This document shows positions 1 to 8,463 of a stretch of DNA of 64,000 nt, piece after piece (position 1 is the stretch's first letter; every line of letters begins with the position of its first letter). Position numbers and translations under genes: made by a program. The notes beneath the pieces were generated by a model. It ran no database searches, was not told the origin of the DNA, and saw only the letters and a list, made by a program, of their open reading frames with translations. The stretch spans positions 156,334 to 220,333 of the forward strand of contig NZ_JADCLL010000008.1 in assembly GCF_015070375.1 (NCBI RefSeq). The letters are read 5' to 3'. The stretch is from Nocardioides kribbensis (GTDB lineage: Bacteria > Actinomycetota > Actinomycetes > Propionibacteriales > Nocardioidaceae).

Positions 1-141
1 GTGGTCCTGACGAGCGCCGGCAGTCGCCGGCGGGGGGCCGGTTGGTCGGCGACGCTGGCCAGCGGCTTGCTGTTCCCGCTGGCCTGGGTGGTCTGGTACG
101 TCCGGGACGAGCGTCCTCTCGCGCACTACCGCGGCCGGTAG
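1..141 (+). CDS. C-terminal fragment of a membrane protein (5' partial)
   Basis: An open frame runs from the first base to a TAG at 139-141 and encodes the last 46 residues of a protein. The tail has one hydrophobic stretch (GLLFPLAWVVWYV) followed by a charged end (RDERPLAHYRGR), which suggests a final transmembrane helix with a short cytoplasmic tail. The GTG at position 1 is probably an internal codon. The family cannot be named from this fragment. Reading-frame continuity and the hydrophobic-then-basic pattern are the only support. Confidence 0.5.
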   Translation: MVLTSAGSRRRGAGWSATLASGLLFPLAWVVWYVRDERPLAHYRGR

Positions 142-154
142 CGCTGCTTGCCGC

Positions 155-899
155 TCACGGCAGGTACGGGTTGGCGTTCACTCGACTACCAGGGCGGGCC
201 AGCCTGACGACGCGGATCGCGCGCGGTTGCGCCGCCCTGGCGGCGCGGGCTGCCGCGTGCTCCCGCCAGGTCAACCAGGAGGCGAGTTCGTCCCAGGCGG
301 GGTCGCTGGTGCGGCTCGCCAGCGTGGCCGTTGCCTCGGCGCGGGCCAGATCGAGGCCGTGGGTCGAGGCGAGGTCCTCGCAGACCAGCCGGGCCAGGCG
401 CGGGTCGTGGAGGTGCTAGCCGTCGGCGTGGGCCAGGTGCTTGGCTGCGGTGGTGATGGTGTCGTGCTCGGCGGACCAGGCCACGACCAGCCAGACCATG
501 TGGGCCACGCAGCGGGGTCGGTCCAGTCGAAGTAGACGCGCTTGGGGTGCGAGCCCCGCCGATGCGGTCGAGCAGCCGGTCCTTGATGTGGCCTTGTCCA
601 GCCGTCGGCGTTGACCGAGCGTGGCGATGCGGGTGATGGGCTGGTAGAACCGGTCTCGGGGGCATCCGGCCTCGTCGCGGCAGTCTGGGCACGCCTGGGC
701 GCCATAGCACGTGCAGGCGGCGGTGTTCTCGACCGTGGCCCAGGCTGGCGCTGGGCTCGGCCCAGTTGGCGTGCAGGCTGGTGACGCTCTTTGCCAGGTC
801 GCCCCGTACCCGGGGGTCGTCGAGGAACTCGTGGCGTTGCCTCGCCTGAGCGGCGGGGACGCTGACGACGAAGACGGGTAACCGCCAGCGCGCCGGCAT
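155..899 (-). pseudogene. Decayed gene, protein-like segments in three frames
   Basis: No single minus-strand frame carries the whole protein. One frame gives a cysteine-rich segment (CTCYGAQACPDCRDEAGC) followed by PRDRFYQPITRIATLG; a second gives GHIKDRLLDRIGG; the third gives HPKRVYFDWTDP. The first frame then resumes with CVAHMVWLVVAWSAEHDTIT, is interrupted by an in-frame TAG after AKHLAHADG, and continues with LHDPRLARLVCEDLASTHGL to a stop at 155-157. The switches imply at least two or three indels and one nonsense change. I do not recognise the family. The 5' end is uncertain, because the segment before the cysteine-rich part is not clearly assigned to one frame. Confidence 0.55.
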
Positions 900-1027
900 G
901 GAGCACCAGCAGCGCCGGGCAGGCGAGGGTCATCACGCCGAGCGATGCGAGGAAGAACCCGTCGTCATCGGCGGCATCGCCCCCGCGGGGAGCGGCTTCC
1001 CCGGCGGTTGTGGGCCCGCCGTCGGAG

Positions 1028-1393
1028 TCAGTCGTCGGCGGCGTCGTCGAAGTGGGTCCGCGCCTGGGCGACCGCCTCGCGGTGCTCGACCGTCCACCGC
1101 AGGAGGGCCTCGATCGGCTCGCGGAGGGTCTTGCCCAGGGGAGTGATGTGGTAGCGGACCGCGACGGGACGGCTGCGCATCACCTCCCGGTCGACGATGC
1201 CGTTGCGCTCCAGTCGACGCAGGGTCGCCGTGAGCGACTTCTGGGTGACGGGGATCAGGCGCCGCAGTTCGTTGAAGCGCCGGGGTGCCTCGCACAGCTC
1301 CTCGAGCACCAGCACGGACCACGTGTCGAGCACCTGACCCAGCAGCTCGCGGTGCTCCGCGGTGACGACGAGCCGGTCGGAGGTATCACTCAC
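1028..1393 (-). CDS. HxlR-family transcriptional regulator
   Basis: This 121-residue winged-helix protein has the HxlR family pattern: LVLEELCEAPRRFNELRRLI, then VTQKSLTATLRRLERNGIV, then a wing ending in VRYHITPLGKTL. The length is typical for the family. HxlR proteins act as dimeric DNA-binding regulators, often sensing reactive electrophiles or redox state and controlling a divergent neighbour. The start is GTG at 1391-1393. The gene is divergent from the RidA-like gene, and a 19-bp palindrome in the gap (1429-1447) has a repeat of its left half at 1381-1390, inside this gene's first codons. That arrangement suggests autoregulation and control of the neighbour. Confidence 0.88.
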   Translation of the reverse strand: MSDTSDRLVVTAEHRELLGQVLDTWSVLVLEELCEAPRRFNELRRLIPVTQKSLTATLRRLERNGIVDREVMRSRPVAVRYHITPLGKTLREPIEALLRWTVEHREAVAQARTHFDDAADD

Positions 1394-1428
1394 GACACCT
1401 AGGCTAGTTGAAGTGCCCTTTCGCTACC

Positions 1429-1447
1429 AGGTATCACTGCGATACCT
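1429..1447. promoter_or_regulatory. Palindromic operator between hxlR and ridA-like gene
   Basis: AGGTATC-ACTGC-GATACCT has perfect 7-bp arms and a 5-bp spacer, and lies 20 bp before the RidA-like start. The 10-mer AGGTATCACT recurs at 1381-1390. The local base composition is clearly less GC-rich than the surroundings. It is probably the HxlR binding site. Confidence 0.6.
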
Positions 1448-1466
1448 ACTAGCCAGGAGCGCCACC

Positions 1467-1877
1467 ATGACAGTCAGACTTCTCGACCCCCGCGGAATGA
1501 TGGAGCAGGAGGCCTACCACCACGTGGCCGTCGCTCGCGGCACCACGTGGGTCACCGTGGCGGGCCAGGTGGGTCGGCGCGGCGGTGAGGGGTCGGCGGA
1601 GGTGGGGGACCTCGCGACCCAGGTCGGGCAGGCGCTGCGCAACGTCGGTCTCGGCCTCGCCGGTGCCGGCGCCGGCTTCTCGGACGTGGTCAGGCTGACG
1701 TTCTACGTCACCCGGTGGTCCCCCGAGGACCTCCCCGCCTTCATGGGCGGGGTGCAGTCGGTCGCCGAGGAGCTCGGGTTGCCGATGCCGATGCCGCCGG
1801 CCTCGCTCATCGGGGTCGAGACGCTCTACGAGCCCGACGTCAGGGTCGAGGTCGAGGCGACCGCGGTGCTCGACTGA
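1467..1877 (+). CDS. RidA/YjgF-family protein
   Basis: This 136-residue protein fits the RidA (YER057c/UK114) fold: VTVAGQVGRRGGEG near the N-terminus, DLATQVGQALRNVGLGLAGAGAGFSDVV in the middle and ASLIGVETLYEPDVRVEVEATAV at the end. Canonical RidA hydrolyses reactive enamine/imine intermediates using an Arg in a C-terminal RxxV motif. Here the corresponding stretch reads ASLIGVETL without that Arg, so it may belong to a RidA-like subgroup with another role. The start is ATG 1467 after AGCCAGGAG. It is divergent from the HxlR gene and probably under its control. Confidence 0.8.
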   Translation: MTVRLLDPRGMMEQEAYHHVAVARGTTWVTVAGQVGRRGGEGSAEVGDLATQVGQALRNVGLGLAGAGAGFSDVVRLTFYVTRWSPEDLPAFMGGVQSVAEELGLPMPMPPASLIGVETLYEPDVRVEVEATAVLD

Positions 1878-1912
1878 ACGGTCTCGCCCAGGGTGGCGGG
1901 TGGACCCCGGCA

Positions 1913-1937
1913 ATGTTGATCTTGACGCCGTCAACAT
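1913..1937. promoter_or_regulatory. Nested palindromes upstream of the MFS exporter
   Basis: ATGTTGA (1913-1919) and TCAACAT (1931-1937) form a perfect 7-bp inverted repeat. Within it, TTGACG-C-CGTCAA (1922-1934) is a second perfect palindrome. The site lies 45 bp before the exporter start and is a candidate operator for the TetR regulator encoded directly downstream of the exporter. Confidence 0.55.
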
Positions 1938-1981
1938 GGAGCGTCACGATGATGTTGCCACTGTCCACACGAGGAGCCGCC

Positions 1982-3520
1982 ATGACCCGTCGACACCTGA
2001 CGCTGCTGACCGTCTGCCTTGCCGCGCTGACGATCAACGCCAACACCACGGTGGTCAACATCGCGCTGCCGACGCTCGCCGAGGAGCTCGACGCCGGCAC
2101 CCGGTCGCTGCTGTGGATCGTCGACGGCTACAACCTCTCCTTCGCCGCCCTGGTGCTCGCGATGGGCAGCCTGTCGGACCGCTTCGGGCGCCGGCCGGCA
2201 CTGGTGCTCGGGCTGCTCGGCTTCGCGGTCGCCAACGCGGCCGCGGCCATGGTCGACAGCAGCGAGGCGCTCGTCGCGCTGCGCTTCGTCACGGGGGTCA
2301 GCGCCGCGGTGATCTTCCCGACGACCCTGTCGATCATCGCCAACGCCTTCACCGACCGGCGTGAGCGCGCGTCGGCCCTGGGAGCGTGGGGCGCCTCGGT
2401 CGGGGTCGGCGTGGCGGCGGGGCCGGTGATCGGCGGGGCGCTGCTGGAGCACTTCTCCTGGCACAGCGTCTTCTGGGCCCAGGTTCCGCTCGCCCTGGTG
2501 ACCGCCGCGATGGCCCTCGTGCTCGTGCCCGAGTCGCGCGACACCGGCGTACCCCGCATCGACAAGCCGGGCCTCGTCGTCTCGGTGGCCGCGCTCGGCA
2601 CCCTGACGTGGACGATCATCGAGGCCCCCGAGCACGGCTGGTCGAGCCTGGAGACGGTCCTCGGGCTGGCCCTCGCCGTGGTCCTCGTGCTCGCGTTCGT
2701 CCTGGTGGAGCGGCGCGTCGAGCACCCCATGATCGACGTGACGCTCTTCCTCGACCGCCGCTTCAGCGCCGCGTGCGGCGCGGTGACGATCGCCTTCTTC
2801 GCGATGTTCGGGTTCATCTTCCTCATCACCCAGTACTTCCAGTTCATCCAGGAGTACTCCCCGCTGCAGACGGGGGTGCGGTTCCTGCCCGTGGCGGTCT
2901 CGCTGGCCCTGGCCTCGGTCGCCGGGGGGCTGCTGGCGCCGCGCCTCGGCACCAGGCTCGTCGTCACCCCGGGCCTGGTGATGCTGGGCTCGGCGTTCCT
3001 GTGGATCTCGACCATCGGCGCCGACGCGCCCTACGCCAGCGTGGTCGTGCCGCAGATGCTGCTGCTCGGGTCGGGCATCGGGCTCATCAGCACCCCCGCC
3101 ACGGAGTCGATCCTGCGCGTCCTGCCGCCCGCGCGCGCCGGGGTGGGCTCGGCGGTCAACGACGCGACCCGCGAGCTCGGCGGCACCCTCGGGGTCGCGG
3201 TCGTCGGGTCGCTCTTCGCCTCGCAGTACGGCGACCGCCTGGTCGCGCTGGCCCAGGGGCGGCTGCCCGACGGCGTCCTGGCCGAGGCCTCCGACTCGGT
3301 CGGCTTCGCCTACGGCGTCGCCCAGCAGGCGCCGCCGTTCCGAGCCGCCCTCGACGCCGCCTTCCTCGACGGGCTCGCCTTCGGCTGCGTGGTGGTCGGC
3401 GTGCTCTGCCTCCTCGGTGCGGCCGCCGCCCTGGTCGCGCTGCCCGGTGACCGCTACGACCCGAGCGTGGACCCGACGCTCGTCGAGGAGGAGCAGGGCG
3501 TGGCCACGTCGCTACGGTGA
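1982..3520 (+). CDS. MFS drug exporter, DHA2 (EmrB/QacA) type
   Basis: This 512-residue polytopic membrane protein has the length and hydrophobic pattern of 14-helix DHA2 exporters. The N-terminal helix carries INANTTVVNIALPTLAEEL, typical of the family; the loop after helix 2 has the MFS motif A (GSLSDRFGRRPAL); and motif C is recognisable in GVAAGPVIGGALLEHFSW. Such proteins exchange protons for hydrophobic or cationic toxicants. The ATG at 1982 directly precedes the first helix. The stop overlaps the GTG upstream of the TetR regulator, so the pair is probably one transcript. The substrate cannot be inferred. Confidence 0.9.
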   Translation: MTRRHLTLLTVCLAALTINANTTVVNIALPTLAEELDAGTRSLLWIVDGYNLSFAALVLAMGSLSDRFGRRPALVLGLLGFAVANAAAAMVDSSEALVALRFVTGVSAAVIFPTTLSIIANAFTDRRERASALGAWGASVGVGVAAGPVIGGALLEHFSWHSVFWAQVPLALVTAAMALVLVPESRDTGVPRIDKPGLVVSVAALGTLTWTIIEAPEHGWSSLETVLGLALAVVLVLAFVLVERRVEHPMIDVTLFLDRRFSAACGAVTIAFFAMFGFIFLITQYFQFIQEYSPLQTGVRFLPVAVSLALASVAGGLLAPRLGTRLVVTPGLVMLGSAFLWISTIGADAPYASVVVPQMLLLGSGIGLISTPATESILRVLPPARAGVGSAVNDATRELGGTLGVAVVGSLFASQYGDRLVALAQGRLPDGVLAEASDSVGFAYGVAQQAPPFRAALDAAFLDGLAFGCVVVGVLCLLGAAAALVALPGDRYDPSVDPTLVEEEQGVATSLR

Positions 3521-3525
3521 GCGGC

Positions 3526-4152
3526 ATGTCGCGCACCGCCTACCACCACGGCAACCTGCGGGAAGCCCTCGTCGCCGAGGCCGTCAGCGCCGTCCGCGCC
3601 GACGGCGCGGAGGCCCTCTCGCTGCGCGAGCTCGCCCGGCGCGTCGGGGTCTCCCACAACGCGGCCTACCGCCACTTCGCCCACCGCGACGACCTCGTGG
3701 CCGTCGTGGCCGAGCGGACCATGACGGCCCTGGGCGAGGCCATGGAGCGTGAGCTGGGCGGGGTCGACGAGGCCGACCCGGTGCTGCGGGCCCGGCTCAG
3801 GCTGGCCGGGGTGGGGCGCGCCTACGTCGAGTACGCCCTGGCCGAGCGGGGGCTCTTCCAGGTCGCGTTCGGGTCACGGGCCGGCGAGAACGCCGACCAG
3901 GTGCTCAAGGAGACGCCGTACGTGCTGCTCGGCCAGGCGCTCGACGACCTGGTGGCGGTCGGCTTCCTCTCGACCGAGGCCCGCGTCGGGGCCGAGGAGC
4001 TGTGCTGGTCGACCGTGCACGGGTTCGCCTCGCTCGTGCTCGCCGGGCACGTCCAGGTGGCCGACCTCGCCGACCACCTCGACCGTCTGCTGGGAGCCGT
4101 CGACCGCTCGCTCGGCGCCAGCACCGACCGGGCCGACCAGGCCGCCACCTGA
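3526..4152 (+). CDS. TetR-family regulator with WHG-type C-terminal domain
   Basis: This protein of about 208 residues has a classical TetR DNA-binding helix-turn-helix (LSLRELARRVGVSHNAAYRHF) after an N-terminal AYHHGNLREALV typical of the WHG/TetR_C_33 subgroup. The C-terminal half contains the ligand pocket and ends with WSTVHGFASLVLAGHV, which carries the WxxxHG pattern. Two starts are possible: GTG 3517, which overlaps the exporter stop, and ATG 3526, preferred because MSRTAYHHG is the family N-terminus. It follows the MFS exporter immediately and probably represses it. Confidence 0.87.
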   Translation: MSRTAYHHGNLREALVAEAVSAVRADGAEALSLRELARRVGVSHNAAYRHFAHRDDLVAVVAERTMTALGEAMERELGGVDEADPVLRARLRLAGVGRAYVEYALAERGLFQVAFGSRAGENADQVLKETPYVLLGQALDDLVAVGFLSTEARVGAEELCWSTVHGFASLVLAGHVQVADLADHLDRLLGAVDRSLGASTDRADQAAT

Positions 4153-4303
4153 GCGACGCCCCGCCGCGCCGCCGCCGGAGCGTCTCACCCCGATCGGCCT
4201 GGTGCGCGTCAGGGTCCGGGTGGTTGTGTGGAGGGACGGCCGTGACGTGCGTTACAGGACATGTCCGTGTGGGGCCGTGCCGTGTACCAGGTGAGGAGTG
4301 AAG

Positions 4304-5515
4304 ATGTCCGGAAACAGGATCGTCGTCTACAAGGGTCCCGGAGAGGTCGCCGTCGAGTCGATCGACTACCCCAAGCTCGAGATCCCGGGAGAGGTCTCGA
4401 GGTCCATGGGGATCAAGCAGCAGGCACCGCACGCGGTGATCCTCAAGCTCGTGACCACCAACATCTGCGGCAGCGACCAGCACATGGTCCGCGGCCGCAC
4501 CACGGCCCCCGTGGGTCAGACCCTCGGCCACGAGATCACCGGCGAGGTCGTCGAGGTCGGCGACGACGTCCTCTTCGTCAAGGAGGGCGACATCTGCTCG
4601 GTGCCCTTCAACATCGCCTGCGGTCGCTGCCGCATGTGCAACGAAGGCAAGACCGGCATCTGCCTCAACGTCAACCCGGCCCGCGCTGGAGCGGCGTACG
4701 GCTACGTCGACATGGGCGGGTGGCACGGCGGCCAGGCGGAGTACGTGATGATCCCCTTCGCCGACTTCAACCTGCTGAAGTTCCCCGACCGGGACGCCGC
4801 GCTGGAGAAGATCCTCGACCTGACGATGCTCTCCGACATCTTCCCCACCGGCTACCACGGCGCCTACACCGCCGGTGTCACCACCGGCTCCACCGTGTAC
4901 GTCGCGGGCGCCGGACCCGTCGGGCTCGCGGCCGCCTTCTCCGCGCAGCTGCTGGGTGCCTCCGCGGTGATCGTGGGCGACATGAACGCCGACCGTCTCG
5001 CGCAGGCGGCGAGCTTCGGCTGCGAGACCGTCGACCTGAGCAAGGGCGACGACCTGGCCGACCTGATCGAGCAGGTGCTGGGCGAGCGCGAGGTCGACGC
5101 CGCCGTCGACGCCGTCGGCTTCGAGGCCCGCGGCCACGGCGAGGGAGCGGCCGAGGCGCCGGCCACGGTGCTCAACGACATCATGACCGTCTCGCGGGCG
5201 GGAGCCTCGCTGGGCATCCCGGGCCTCTACGTCACCGGCGACCCCGGCGCCGTCGATGACGCCGCGAAGGAGGGCCAGATCGGGGTGAAGCTCGGGCTGG
5301 GCTGGGCGAAGTCGCACGCCTTCGTCACCGGTCAGTGCCCGGTGAAGAAGTACAACCGCCAGCTGATGAACATGATCCTGGCCGACAAGGCCCACATCGC
5401 GAAGGCGGTCAACGCCACCACGATCAGCCTCGACGACGCCCCCCGGGGCTACCAGGAGTTCGACGCCGGGTCGGCCAAGAAGTACGTCATCGACCCGCAC
5501 GGCATGGTCGCCTGA
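4304..5515 (+). CDS. fdhA: Formaldehyde dehydrogenase, glutathione-independent
   Basis: This 403-residue zinc- and NAD-dependent medium-chain dehydrogenase resembles Pseudomonas putida FdhA, which oxidises formaldehyde to formate without added thiol. The catalytic zinc site shows TTNICGSDQHMVRGRT and GHEITGEVVEVG; the structural zinc loop is CGRCRMCNEGKTGIC; the Rossmann motif is VAGAGPVGLAAA. The long insertion after the second domain, ending in GWAKSHAFVTGQ, is characteristic of this subfamily. ATG 4304 is preferred over GTG 4298 because GTGAGGAG lies at the right distance upstream. It is a single gene, followed by a strong hairpin. Confidence 0.9.
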   Translation: MSGNRIVVYKGPGEVAVESIDYPKLEIPGEVSRSMGIKQQAPHAVILKLVTTNICGSDQHMVRGRTTAPVGQTLGHEITGEVVEVGDDVLFVKEGDICSVPFNIACGRCRMCNEGKTGICLNVNPARAGAAYGYVDMGGWHGGQAEYVMIPFADFNLLKFPDRDAALEKILDLTMLSDIFPTGYHGAYTAGVTTGSTVYVAGAGPVGLAAAFSAQLLGASAVIVGDMNADRLAQAASFGCETVDLSKGDDLADLIEQVLGEREVDAAVDAVGFEARGHGEGAAEAPATVLNDIMTVSRAGASLGIPGLYVTGDPGAVDDAAKEGQIGVKLGLGWAKSHAFVTGQCPVKKYNRQLMNMILADKAHIAKAVNATTISLDDAPRGYQEFDAGSAKKYVIDPHGMVA

Positions 5516-5524
5516 CACAGCACG

Positions 5525-5560
5525 GCAGCGGTGGTCGCCCTGCGCGGCGACCGCCGCTGC
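5525..5560 (+). terminator. Hairpin downstream of fdhA
   Basis: GCAGCGGTGGTCGCC and GGCGACCGCCGCTGC pair over 15 bp with one G-U and a 6-nt loop, starting 9 bp after the fdhA stop. There is no T-tract, as is common for actinobacterial terminators. Confidence 0.55.
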
Positions 5561-5644
5561 CGGCGCGCGGTGCCGCTCGCGAGTCGTCGAGACGGCACAG
5601 AGAGGACACAAGACCGCCACAGGCGGGGAGCCGAGACTCGCGTC

Positions 5645-6937
5645 ATGACGATCTCGACCTCCACGTCCCCCCGCCGTCGCCGGCTCGCCGGCATCGCCTC
5701 GATGGCGCTGGTCAGCGTGTTGGCGCTCGGTGGGTGCGCGACCTCCACCGACTCCACAGCCGCCGACTCCGCCTCCTCCACCTCGACGTCCGCCAGCGCC
5801 TCTTCGGGGTCGGTCAGCCCGGTCTCCACGGCGAGCACCACCCAGGACGCCACCACGACCGCCGACACGATCTCCGACACCGCGGCCGCCGCCCAGGCGT
5901 TCCTCGACACCCTGAGCGAGGAGCAGCAGGACGCGGTCCTGTACGCCTACGACGACGAGACCAAGACGACGTCGTGGTCGAACTTCCCGGTCACCTTCGT
6001 CCAGCGCGCCGGGCTCGACCTCGCCGACCTCACCGACGAGCAGCAGGCCGCCGCGCTGGAGGTGCTGGAGAGCCTGCTCAGCGACGAGGCCTACGAGACG
6101 GTCACCGGCATCATGAACGGTGACGTCTACCTCCACGAGAACAGCTCCTCGACCGAGGCGTCCTTGGGGCAGTACTACATCGCGTTCTTCGGCGACCCCT
6201 CCGACACCAGCGCCTTCGAGGTGCAGTTCGGTGGTCACCACCTCGGCATCAACGCCACCCTCGACGGGTCCGCCGACGACGGCACGGGCGCCATCACCTT
6301 CGCCCCCACCCACCTCGGCGTGCAGCCTGCGGTCTACACCGACGAGGACGGCGACGAGGTCCAGCCCTTCGACGGCATCTACACCGATGCCTTCGCGTTC
6401 TTCGACAGCCTCACCGACGAGCAGCAGGCCACCCTGACCTCCGGGGACGTCAGCATGTGCGCGCCCGGCGACACCTGCGACTTCGCCACGGGCGAGGGTC
6501 TCGCCGGCGCCGACCTGACCGACGAGCAGAAGGACCTGCTGCTCGACCTCATCGCCAACTGGGCCGGCATGGCCGACGAGCAGACCACCACCACCGAGCT
6601 CGCCGAGATCGAGGCCACGCTCGACGACACCGTGATCGCCTGGTCCGGCGAGACGACCTACGACATGTCCACCGGTGACGGCATCGACTTCTCCATCTCC
6701 GGACCCGACGTCTACGTCGCCTTCCAGGCCCAGCAGGGCTCGGCCGGCGCCGACGTCGAGGGCGTCAGCACCTCCGGGTGGGGCCACGTGCACACCATCT
6801 ACCGCGACCCCACCGACGACTACGCCGGCAGCGTCACCCAGCAGGCCGCGAGCGGCCCGGGCGGCGGAGACATGGGAGGGACGCCCCCGGGCGACGGCGG
6901 TACGCCGCCCGCCGACGCCTCGTCGAGCGCAGGCTGA
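5645..6937 (+). CDS. DUF3500-domain lipoprotein
   Basis: This 430-residue secreted protein has an N-terminal signal (SMALVSVLALGGC) whose lipobox Cys anchors it to the outer face of the membrane. A Ser/Thr/Ala-rich linker follows to about residue 75. The body matches the DUF3500 pattern: repeated LSEEQQ/LTDEQQ/LTDEQK helices, GQYYIAFFGDPSDTSAFEVQ, FGGHHLGINATL, and a WGHVHTIYRDP segment near the C-terminus that would sit at the active or binding site. The tail is Gly/Pro-rich. The function of DUF3500 is not established. It stands alone between the fdhA hairpin and a non-coding stretch. Confidence 0.82.
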   Translation: MTISTSTSPRRRRLAGIASMALVSVLALGGCATSTDSTAADSASSTSTSASASSGSVSPVSTASTTQDATTTADTISDTAAAAQAFLDTLSEEQQDAVLYAYDDETKTTSWSNFPVTFVQRAGLDLADLTDEQQAAALEVLESLLSDEAYETVTGIMNGDVYLHENSSSTEASLGQYYIAFFGDPSDTSAFEVQFGGHHLGINATLDGSADDGTGAITFAPTHLGVQPAVYTDEDGDEVQPFDGIYTDAFAFFDSLTDEQQATLTSGDVSMCAPGDTCDFATGEGLAGADLTDEQKDLLLDLIANWAGMADEQTTTTELAEIEATLDDTVIAWSGETTYDMSTGDGIDFSISGPDVYVAFQAQQGSAGADVEGVSTSGWGHVHTIYRDPTDDYAGSVTQQAASGPGGGDMGGTPPGDGGTPPADASSSAG

Positions 6938-7244
6938 GATCGCAGCCGGCCCGGGCCGCCCCGCGGCCAGGCTCAGCAGTGCCGACACCCGTACGACGTC
7001 GACGGCGAGGGTGCGACCGGGGCCCCCGCACCCAGGGTGCCCGGTCCTCGGCTCGTCCTGGTGCGGTCCATGTGCCCATCCGGACCCGGCGAGGGCGACC
7101 GCGACACCGTCGTAGGACGTGCACCGGGGGTTCCAGGTCATGCGCTGCACCCTGCGGCCCCACGGCGGGCGCGCGGATGCCGGCGGACGACCTGGGACCG
7201 CCCGGGCACTGGAGGCCTCGTGACTCGCGCACGGACCGCCGCGC
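6938..7244. other. Non-coding gap, nothing recognised
   Basis: These 307 bases separate the DUF3500 gene from the convergent MerR gene. Small open frames are present on both strands, but none has a plausible start, ribosome-binding site or recognisable protein. A GC palindrome right after the DUF3500 stop (CGGCCCGGGCCG) may act as a terminator. Confidence 0.4.
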
Positions 7245-8042
7245 TCAGCCCGCCCCGACCCGGAAGACGGGCCAGCCGATCTCGGTGCGCCAGGCGGTGG
7301 GGTCCGAGCTGTCGGCGGGGCCGACCAGGTAGGTCTCGCGGACCGGGCCGGCGACCGTGAGGGCGTTGGCGACCAGCCAGGCGCCCACCTCGCCGTAGGT
7401 GACGTCGATGTCGTCGTGGGGGCCGGCGTGGGTGGCGACGGCGAGCTCGACGGCCGGCAGGGTCACCGGGTGGATCCGCCCGACCGTGGGGGGGCGCGCC
7501 GTCGGTCGGTGGACCAGGACGCGCCCCCGGCCGGTCTCGAACAGCGCGTTGTCGTAGAGCCCGCCGAGCGGGCCGGTCGGCTCGCGCACCGCCGCGGCGA
7601 GCTCGGCCGCGGCTCCGGCGTACCACGACAGGACGTCGTCGAGGTCGACCTCGGCCTCGACGGCCGCGACGACGGCGGGACCGACCGAGCGCAGCTCCAC
7701 CGCCACCGGGGCCGGGTCGGGGCGCAGCAGCCGCCGCAGCGACACGACGGCGGCGCGCGTGCGGGCCAGCTCGGCCTCGAGGCGACGGAGGTGGTCGCCG
7801 ACGAGGGCGGCGCGGTCGCCGGGGTCGGGGCAGGCCACGATGCGGTGGACGTCGGCGAGTGGTACGTCGAGCTCGCGCAGCCGGTGGATGACCTGCGCGG
7901 TCGGGATCTGCTCGGCGGTGTAGCGGCGGTGACCGGTCGTCGTGTCGACCGAGGCGGGCAGCAGCAGCCCCGCCTCGTGGTAGCGCCGCAGGGTGCGCAC
8001 GCTCAGGTGCGTCAGGCGCGAGAACTCACCGATCGTCAGCAC
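7245..8042 (-). CDS. MerR-family regulator with GyrI-like effector domain
   Basis: This 265-residue protein begins with a MerR helix-turn-helix (LTIGEFSRLTHLSVRTLRRY, then HEAGLLLPASVD and the wing TGHRRYT). A dimerisation helix follows (about residues 75-115), then a C-terminal half resembling the GyrI-like small-molecule-binding domain (VELAVATHAGPHDDIDVTYG, ETYLVGP). It resembles BmrR-type activators that bend DNA on sensing hydrophobic ligands. The GTG at 8042 is chosen because LTIGEFSRL is the canonical N-terminus. It is divergent from a SnoaL-like gene across a MerR-type dyad. Confidence 0.87.
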   Translation of the reverse strand: MLTIGEFSRLTHLSVRTLRRYHEAGLLLPASVDTTTGHRRYTAEQIPTAQVIHRLRELDVPLADVHRIVACPDPGDRAALVGDHLRRLEAELARTRAAVVSLRRLLRPDPAPVAVELRSVGPAVVAAVEAEVDLDDVLSWYAGAAAELAAAVREPTGPLGGLYDNALFETGRGRVLVHRPTARPPTVGRIHPVTLPAVELAVATHAGPHDDIDVTYGEVGAWLVANALTVAGPVRETYLVGPADSSDPTAWRTEIGWPVFRVGAG

Positions 8043-8057
8043 CCCGGCAGTGTGCCC

Positions 8058-8074
8058 CCTCTCCCTGGGGGAGG
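8058..8074. promoter_or_regulatory. MerR-type dyad in divergent promoter
   Basis: CCTC-T-CCC-T-GGG-G-GAGG is a 17-bp dyad with one mismatched pair, between the divergent MerR and SnoaL-like genes. MerR regulators bind such GC-rich dyads inside an overlong -35/-10 spacer. I could not place clear -35 and -10 elements around it. Confidence 0.45.
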
Positions 8075-8121
8075 TGCCAGCCCTTGCCCCTCGCCCGGGC
8101 GGAGCGCTCAGGGTGGTCCCC

Positions 8122-8463
8122 ATGACGACGACCCCGAGCGACCTGCCCGCCGTGATCCGGACCTACCTCGCCGCGCACACCTCCGGCGAGGTCGACGCCG
8201 CCGCCCGCACCTTCGCACCCGACGCCGAGGTGACCGACCAGGACGAGGTCTTCACCGGCGCCGAGCGCGTCCGCGACTTCCTGGAGGGGGCCGGCTCGGA
8301 ATTCACCTACACCACGCGGGTGCGCGGCGCGGAGCGCCACGACGCGGGACGCTGGGTGGTCCTGGTGCGGCTGGAGGGCGACTTCCCCGGCGGCGTCGCC
8401 GACCTGCGCTACCGCTTCCTGCTGTCGGGCGACCTCATCGCCCGGCTGGACATCGCTCCCTGA
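8122..8463 (+). CDS. SnoaL/NTF2-like protein
   Basis: This 113-residue single-domain protein has the NTF2-like pattern: an N-terminal helix (LPAVIRTYLAAHTSGEVDAA), then AARTFAPDAEVTDQDEVFTG, then alternating strands (EFTYTTRVRGAE, RWVVLVRLEGDF, DLRYRFLLSGDLIARLDI). The fold forms a small cone-shaped pocket used by isomerases and by ligand-binding proteins; the activity here cannot be predicted. It starts at ATG 8122, divergent from the MerR gene, and is likely a MerR target. Confidence 0.78.
   Translation: MTTTPSDLPAVIRTYLAAHTSGEVDAAARTFAPDAEVTDQDEVFTGAERVRDFLEGAGSEFTYTTRVRGAERHDAGRWVVLVRLEGDFPGGVADLRYRFLLSGDLIARLDIAP

Noticed and set aside
3905..7150. Very long minus-strand open frame of more than 1000 codons
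   Set aside because: It runs antisense through the TetR, fdhA and DUF3500 genes, which have clear families; long antisense frames are expected at this GC content, and its translation is low-complexity Gly/Val/Arg-rich.
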